Shown here: positions 32,742-33,527 of the stretch, piece by piece | Numbering within the stretch: the stretch's first letter is position 1 | Layout: each line of letters begins with the position of its first letter | Source of the DNA: a virus | Virus record (IMG/VR): IMGVR_UViG_3300033143_000672 | Span: 1-33,527 of that record | Length of the DNA: 33,527 nt | Direction: 5' to 3' (one strand) | Program-made: the position numbers and the translations under genes | Notes under the pieces: generated by a model | Told to the model about the DNA's origin: nothing | What the model saw: only the letters and a program-made list of their open reading frames with translations | Database searches by the model: none

Positions 32742-33527
32742 CTATATACCGTAATTTATATCCCTTTCCCATATAATAATTAATCCTTTCGGCTGATTGA
32801 TTCTTTCCTGTATATCCCTTAAGGACAATATCAATTACTTCCGGCTGCATCTTGCCTTCATGTTGGCGTCTAATTCTACCTATCAGCTGTTCCAGCAATC
32901 CTCTGTTATTCATAGGTGTGCCTAATATTATACAACTTAATGGTGGTATATTTACACCTTCACTAAATATTTTAATAGACCCCAATATACCATCTTCTTT
33001 GTCTGGGTCAAAGCTTCTGTCTTTTGTTGCACCTGTTATTAGTTTAAAATTCTCTAGTATATCAGCTGCTGTTTGTAGAAATTCGACTCTATCAGATACT
33101 AATAATACCTTATGCCCCCGTTCTGCTTGTGCTTGTGCTAGATTTAGTACTAATTCTATATATTGAATATTATTAGTTAAATCATTAACTCTAGTAGCCC
33201 AAGGAATCATTGAATTTGAACTAAACTCTATTTGTGACTCAACGATAGTTACTGTAGGTTTCATACCTCTAATATCAACTGCCCTATGCACAATGCTTCC
33301 TAGGTAGTCTTTTAGCATTATATGCTTACCATCCTTGCGCCAATCTGTAGCTGTTAGACCAATTTTATATCTAGACTTAAAATTATCTATTACATCCTTA
33401 AATATGTTAGCGGGTAAATGATGCACTTCATCAATAATTATTAAGCCAAATTCAGCGAGAATATCTTTCTTCTTATTTCTCAATGTTTGAATCATAGCTA
33501 CAACTATAGGGGCGTCAATGTTATACT
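32734..33527 (-). CDS. Superfamily 2 DNA helicase (UvsW/T5 D10-like), N-terminus outside the window
   Basis: The frame is open to the right edge of the window (residues YNIDAPIVVAM precede the first visible ATG at 33495, which is not the start), so the first part including Walker A is missing. The visible 264 residues show motif II IIIDEVHH, motif III GLTATD, motif IV region KVLLVSDRVEF, motif V region SEGVNIP followed by CIILGTP, and motif VI QLIGRIRRQ. These fit UvsW/T5 D10 type branched-DNA helicases, which unwind recombination and origin structures. It heads the visible part of the minus operon with the SbcD/SbcC, FEN and resolvase genes downstream. Confidence 0.9.
   Translation of the reverse strand, partial: YNIDAPIVVAMIQTLRNKKKDILAEFGLIIIDEVHHLPANIFKDVIDNFKSRYKIGLTATDWRKDGKHIMLKDYLGSIVHRAVDIRGMKPTVTIVESQIEFSSNSMIPWATRVNDLTNNIQYIELVLNLAQAQAERGHKVLLVSDRVEFLQTAADILENFKLITGATKDRSFDPDKEDGILGSIKIFSEGVNIPPLSCIILGTPMNNRGLLEQLIGRIRRQHEGKMQPEVIDIVLKGYTGKNQSAERINYYMGKGYKLRYIDA

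Noticed and set aside
1-33527. CRISPR array, tRNA genes, insertion sequences, integrase or repressor
   Set aside because: I read both strands for repeat-spacer patterns, cloverleaf arms and transposase or integrase motifs and saw none; small tRNAs could still be missed by eye.

Overview
The window is about 33.5 kb of an AT-rich, densely packed, long-tailed double-stranded DNA bacteriophage genome (siphovirus type). The evidence is an HK97-type head module, a tail module with a very large tape measure, a lysis cassette ending in an M15 peptidase, a DUF1353-like protein and a holin, and a T5-like early/replication operon on the opposite strand. Nothing identifies the host to genus. The peptidoglycan peptidase type, the cobalamin-dependent reductase and the T5-like gene content fit a Gram-negative, perhaps aquatic, bacterium; this is inference only.

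Plus strand, left to right: a 5'-truncated virion-type protein (2-790); a probable decoration or accessory head protein (866-1660); portal (1723-2925); a fused prohead protease/scaffold/major capsid gene (2925-4907) with an internal ribosome site and in-frame GTG (3495) that would make the capsid precursor alone; a head-tail connector; a large neck-region protein; an HNH endonuclease that looks inserted (7055-7735), with a possible pseudoknot over its ribosome site; tail terminator; a large, T5-sized major tail tube protein in its own promoter/terminator unit; two tail assembly chaperone frames joined by a -1 frameshift signal (slippery AAATTTT at 10098); the tape measure, which carries a frame break near 10970; distal tail, tip and fibre genes, one with a second frame break near 21003-21046; then the lysis genes. 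A 47-base perfect bidirectional terminator (24241-24287) separates the convergent halves.

Minus strand, in transcription order from the right edge: UvsW/T5-D10-like helicase (truncated by the window), an unknown protein, a single-stranded DNA-binding protein with an acidic DDIPF tail, a small unknown protein, SbcD/Mre11-like nuclease, SbcC/Rad50-like ATPase, a 131-residue protein that resembles a prohead protease fold without its catalytic residues, a small CxxC protein, a PD-(D/E)XK nuclease, a 5'-3' flap exonuclease, dUTPase and a monomeric class II ribonucleotide reductase. These supply DNA unwinding, end processing and recombination, ssDNA protection and nucleotide supply.

The observations most worth follow-up are the nested capsid start inside the protease fusion, the protease-like but apparently inactive protein in the replication operon, the pseudoknot over the HNH gene's ribosome site, the complete frameshift signal in the chaperones, and the two unexplained frame breaks in tail genes. 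All genes are tightly spaced; no stretch over 300 bases lacks a gene, and no tRNA, insertion sequence or CRISPR array was seen.
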